Shown here: positions 61,519 through 64,000 of the stretch, one piece after another | How positions within the stretch are numbered: the stretch's first letter is position 1 | Layout of the letters: each line of letters begins with the position of its first letter | Assembly (NCBI RefSeq): GCF_000504285.1 | Contig: NZ_KI632511.1 | Span: 6,864,154-6,928,153, forward strand | Reading direction: 5' to 3' | Length of the DNA stretch: 64,000 bases | Origin: Actinospica robiniae DSM 44927 | GTDB taxonomy: Bacteria > Actinomycetota > Actinomycetes > Streptomycetales > Catenulisporaceae | Program-made: the position numbers and the translations under genes | Notes under the pieces: model-generated | Seen by the model: the letters and a program-made list of their open reading frames with translations, nothing else | Told to the model about the DNA's origin: nothing | Database searches by the model: none

Positions 61519-61707
61519 TCAGGACGGGTCGTTGGAGCCCGTGGCGCACGCGCTGTTACTGCACGTGCTGCCGCAGCCGTCGTCCGTGTCGCACATCAGC
61601 ACGACGATGGGAGTCGTGGCCTCCACGACCGTCATGTCCAGGTCGAACTCGTCCTCGCCGACCTCGGTGTCCAGGTCGGGGGCGTCGAGCGTCAAATTCG
61701 GCGGCAT
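61519..61707 (-). CDS. lanA: FxLD-family lanthipeptide precursor
   Basis: A 62-residue precursor. The acidic leader (MPPNLTLDAPDLDTEVGEDE) contains the FxLD motif as FDLD at 21-24, the recognition box for LanB. The C-terminal part has four cysteines (39, 45, 49, 54) among Ser/Thr in MCDTDDGCGSTCSNSACATG, the core pattern of FxLD peptides. Asp40, Asp42 and Asp43 are candidate sites for the methyltransferase. ATG 61707 has AAGGAGAC upstream. The leader cleavage site is unclear; no GG or GA motif stands before the first Cys. Confidence 0.9.
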   Translation of the reverse strand: MPPNLTLDAPDLDTEVGEDEFDLDMTVVEATTPIVVLMCDTDDGCGSTCSNSACATGSNDPS

Positions 61708-61775
61708 CTGTCCTCTGTCTCCTTCCGTTGATGGTCGGTGGTGCTACCTGGCCCGTCGCGGACGCGCGCGGTGGA

Positions 61776-63014
61776 TCAATCCGCGGCCGGCCAGGAGATC
61801 GTGATCAGGCTGTGGTCCTTCGGGACCACGCCCGTGCGTTCCGGAAATGCGGAACGGTCGGTGTCGAGCGGCCATACGGCGAAGGTCGGGGCGGGCCCGC
61901 TGCGGGCGGCTTCGTCCCAGGCCCGGATCTGCGCGACCAGCGCGCCGCCCGCCTCGTCCGCGTGCAGCCCGTACGCCAGTGCGCCGAATTCGGAGCCCTC
62001 GGCGGCCGGCCGCACGACGAGGTATGCGAACGAGTCCCCCCGCACCACGCCGAACGGGAACCAACTGCCGCCTTCGTCCACCATCGACATTCCGTCGTCC
62101 GCGGCGAACTTGCAGAAGCCGTCGAGGAAGCTCGCAAACCACAAGTGGAGCGTCGCGAAGGACGCGCCTCGTCCGAGGGTGACGCCGGACCACATTGCCT
62201 TCCGCTCGGTGGCCAGCACTTTGTCGAGTCGGTGCGGATTTTCGAGCGTGCCGTCGTCATACCGCAGCTTGATCGCCTTGCCGCGGCCGTCCGGGAGCTC
62301 GTAGACCTTCTCCGGATGCGCCCCCTCGCCCTGCATGGCGACGAACCCCGCGACCTGGGCGGACGTGCTGACCAAGTGATCACCGTCGCGGCGGAACGCG
62401 ATCGTGCGAGTCACGCCCTTCATGCGGAGCGGCAGCACGATCCGCCCTCCATCGGCCAACTGCTCCAGCCAGCTGGGCGCGATCTCCCAGGCCCCGACCG
62501 TCACCACGATGCGGTCGAAGTGCTCGACATCGGGGACGCCGTGCCCGGCATCTCCCAGGACGACCCTGACCCGATCGCTGTAGCCCGCCTCAGCCAGGGC
62601 GGCTTCGGCCCGGTCGATGACGTCCTTGTCGATGTCCATGCTGACGACGAGGCCGTCCGGACCCACGACCTCGGCCAGGAGCGCGGCGTTGTATCCGCCA
62701 CTCCCGATCTCCAAGACGCTCATACCAGGCTCGATCGCGGCTTGCTCGATCATCTGGGCCTGGATGAACGGCGCCGAGACGGACGAGATGACCACTCCGT
62801 ACTGGTCGGTCTTGGTCGGGACCGCGTCGTCGGCGTTGTAGACCGTCTCCAGGGGAGTACCTGCCGGAGCGAACCTCTCTCGGGGCACACGCCGGAAGGC
62901 GGTCTCCACGGCAGGCGTCGTGATCATTCCTGTCGCCAGCAGCTTCTCCACCAAGGCGTCACGGAACGTCGCCTCGCTGCCCGTGTCTTTCATCAGATCC
63001 ACCGCTCGTGTCAT
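61776..63014 (-). CDS. FxLD-system O-methyltransferase (protein-isoaspartate type)
   Basis: A 412-residue SAM enzyme. Residues 30-225 are a PCMT-like domain: RRVPRERFAPAGTP, the SAM motif MSVLEIGSGGYNAALLAEVV, and DRIVVTVGAWEIAPSWLEQL. A 180-residue C-terminal domain is specific to lanthipeptide members (VLATERKAMWSGVTLGRGAS, FATLHLWFASFLDGFCKF). Relatives in olv-type lanthipeptide clusters methylate a specific Asp of the modified peptide, which then rearranges through a succinimide to isoaspartate. ATG 63014 has AGGGAG eight bases upstream (TTG 63020 rejected). It is the first gene upstream of the precursor, 68 bases away. Confidence 0.9.
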   Translation of the reverse strand: MTRAVDLMKDTGSEATFRDALVEKLLATGMITTPAVETAFRRVPRERFAPAGTPLETVYNADDAVPTKTDQYGVVISSVSAPFIQAQMIEQAAIEPGMSVLEIGSGGYNAALLAEVVGPDGLVVSMDIDKDVIDRAEAALAEAGYSDRVRVVLGDAGHGVPDVEHFDRIVVTVGAWEIAPSWLEQLADGGRIVLPLRMKGVTRTIAFRRDGDHLVSTSAQVAGFVAMQGEGAHPEKVYELPDGRGKAIKLRYDDGTLENPHRLDKVLATERKAMWSGVTLGRGASFATLHLWFASFLDGFCKFAADDGMSMVDEGGSWFPFGVVRGDSFAYLVVRPAAEGSEFGALAYGLHADEAGGALVAQIRAWDEAARSGPAPTFAVWPLDTDRSAFPERTGVVPKDHSLITISWPAAD

Positions 63015-64000
63015 GTCCAACTCCCTACTGATGTCGTGCTCGCTCGCTGACGTCGTTGTTCTCTGCTGGCCGCCGGCCTCGGTATTCGCCCGCCGAGGCC
63101 GCCGATGCTCCCGGTTCCCGAGCGACCCCAGTACAGCGCGAGCAACAGACAGTCAGAAGTCTGCGGACGTCGAGCCATCGCGTGCGGCGTGCCGGGGGCT
63201 ACGCGGCCAGCCCCGGCAGAACGTCCGCCAGTACGGCATCCGATGCTGATGCTTCGGCGCCGGAACGAGTTGCGGCTCAGCAAGGACTGGGAGCGCGATG
63301 GTGTCGGCAGGAGGAGAGCTGAGCTCGGCCAATTCGCCCTGGTAGATGCGCTGAATCTCTGAGCAGCTGAACGCCACCGTGCACGGTAGGGTCTTGCCGC
63401 ACATGCAGAGCCCGTGGCCCGTTCCGAGATGCCCGGTGAGGATCTCGTTGGCCACGTCGATCTGACGTCGTGCGAACTCGACCGCCGCGACGGGATCGTA
63501 GGGATGTCGCATGGTCGGCTCATCTCCCCGGTAGTGGCCGGGCGGGTCTCCGGCCCGATGCCGCTGCGTTCGGCGACCGCCCGCGGCCCGCCCGGCAGCG
63601 TGTCGAGGTACCGGATGAGGAAGTGGACGGTCGTGCCGTCCTCCGTGCACTCGTGGCCCCAGGTCTCCGCCAGTTCCTCGACGAGCAGCAGCCCACGACC
63701 CGACTCCATGAGGTCGGCAGGCTCGCCTGCTTCCGGCCTCCACTGGGAGCCTTCGTTCTGCACGCGGACGAGGAGACCCTGCTCGGTTTCGTCCAACTCC
63801 ACCCGCACCCAGGCCACGGCAGCATCCGTGGCTGTGCCGTACAGAATCGCATTGGTGACGATCTCGCTGAGGAGAAGTTCCACGTCCTCGAGTTGGACGA
63901 GAGTGCTCCAGGCGCGGAGCACCGCGAGCACCTCGCGCCGACAAACAGCTACTTGGCCCGGGCGCGCCAGGAATCGCAACGTCTCACGATGCCGACTGGC
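63011..64000 (-). CDS. ATP-binding (HATPase) anti-sigma-like protein, cut by window end
   Basis: The recognisable protein is encoded by about 63560-64000. It starts before the window edge (the frame reads ASRHRETLRFLARPGQVAV from the last base). HATPase features are VELLLSEIVTNAILYGTAT (N-box), ESGRGLLLVEELAETWG (G-box) and DGTTVHFLIRYL, the pattern of RsbW/SpoIIAB-like proteins that bind sigma factors or phosphorylate their antagonists. After residue ~155 the frame stays open to 63011, but there it is an out-of-frame reading of the small gene at 63153-63512, so the true stop is probably lost or shifted. Confidence 0.65.
   Translation of the reverse strand, partial: ASRHRETLRFLARPGQVAVCRREVLAVLRAWSTLVQLEDVELLLSEIVTNAILYGTATDAAVAWVRVELDETEQGLLVRVQNEGSQWRPEAGEPADLMESGRGLLLVEELAETWGHECTEDGTTVHFLIRYLDTLPGGPRAVAERSGIGPETRPATTGEMSRPCDIPTIPSRRSSSHDVRSTWPTRSSPGISERATGSACAARPYRARWRSAAQRFSASTRANWPSSALLLPTPSRSQSLLSRNSFRRRSISIGCRTGGRSAGAGRVAPGTPHAMARRPQTSDCLLLALYWGRSGTGSIGGLGGRIPRPAASREQRRQRASTTSVGSWT
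63074..63101. terminator. Hairpin upstream of the methyltransferase gene
   Basis: CGGCCTCGG / CCGAGGCCG, a perfect 9-base stem with a ten-base loop, between the small protein gene (stop 63153) and the methyltransferase start. It could end transcription of the upstream genes or attenuate entry into the lanthipeptide operon. Confidence 0.5.
63153..63512 (-). CDS. Small CxCG-x3-PC protein paired with anti-sigma-like kinase
   Basis: A 119-residue protein: PYDPVAAVEFARRQIDVANE helix, then LGTGHGLCMCGKTLPCTVAF with a C-x-C-G-x3-P-C motif that could bind zinc, and SCSEIQRIYQGEL. Proteins of this type sit next to HATPase anti-sigma-like genes in streptomycetes. GC-rich third codon positions support this frame over the overlapping one. 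ATG 63512 has GGGGAGATGAG upstream. The C-terminal 45 residues are of low information. Function unknown; a role in regulating the neighbouring cluster is possible. Confidence 0.65.
   Translation of the reverse strand: MRHPYDPVAAVEFARRQIDVANEILTGHLGTGHGLCMCGKTLPCTVAFSCSEIQRIYQGELAELSSPPADTIALPVLAEPQLVPAPKHQHRMPYWRTFCRGWPRSPRHAARDGSTSADF

Overview
The window is high-GC actinobacterial chromosome. The run ndgR-leuCD-hup-cofC-plsC-gpsA-ddl-thiL-thiD-rpmB-fakA-recG-rsmD-coaD-rpmF-rnc-mutM-folC-ndk is the gene order known from Streptomyces and its relatives. GTG starts, 4-base start/stop overlaps (GTGA or ATGA) and a cofC gene for coenzyme F420 fit that group. Some details, such as the CofC fusion and the long repeat tail on the DivIVA-like protein, suggest a relative of Streptomyces (for example Catenulisporales) rather than a typical Streptomyces; the exact taxon is inference.

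Region by region. (1) 1-3900 looks like the end of an integrated element. It holds the end of a NUDIX hydrolase, a 747-base segment bounded by 64-base inverted repeats, a long nested hairpin, a small membrane protein behind two palindromes, a modified-DNA-type HNH endonuclease, and the 3' part of a tRNA-Glu(CTC) gene left as an attachment scar. (2) 4-20 kb is accessory chromosome: an HTH regulator facing an MFS exporter, an APC permease with a one-base frameshift, a membrane protein/histidine kinase/response regulator operon, a membrane mannosyltransferase, a lipoprotein, a GGDEF-EAL protein with a one-base frameshift, a TetR/MFS efflux pair around a strong palindrome, and a CocE/NonD hydrolase. 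(3) 20.8-48.5 kb is the conserved core: leucine, F420, phospholipid, peptidoglycan and thiamine biosynthesis, DNA repair, ribosomal proteins, RNase III, folate and nucleotide metabolism. A MITE-like element follows gpsA, and a tandem 77-base repeat that encodes two small overlapping ORFs runs into the thiL start. (4) 48.5-55 kb is a second integrated element next to ndk: tyrosine integrase, XRE regulator with a palindrome over its start, excisionase, a protein with two DnaB N-terminal domains, an Mrr-type endonuclease, and a visibly AT-richer HNH-domain protein. (5) 55-64 kb is a class I lanthipeptide cluster of the FxLD type, all on the minus strand.

How the cluster should work: the 62-residue precursor (61519-61707) carries the FDLD leader motif and a Cys/Ser/Thr-rich core. 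Full-length LanB (1035 aa) would dehydrate Ser/Thr by glutamylation and elimination, LanC would close thioether rings, and a protein-isoaspartate-type methyltransferase encoded just upstream would act on Asp in the modified core. Two further genes are tightly linked: a second stand-alone LanB elimination-like domain and an unrecognised 365-residue helical protein. No transporter or leader protease is visible inside the window. Upstream lie an HATPase anti-sigma-like protein and a small CxCG-x3-PC protein, a pair common in streptomycete regulatory loci.
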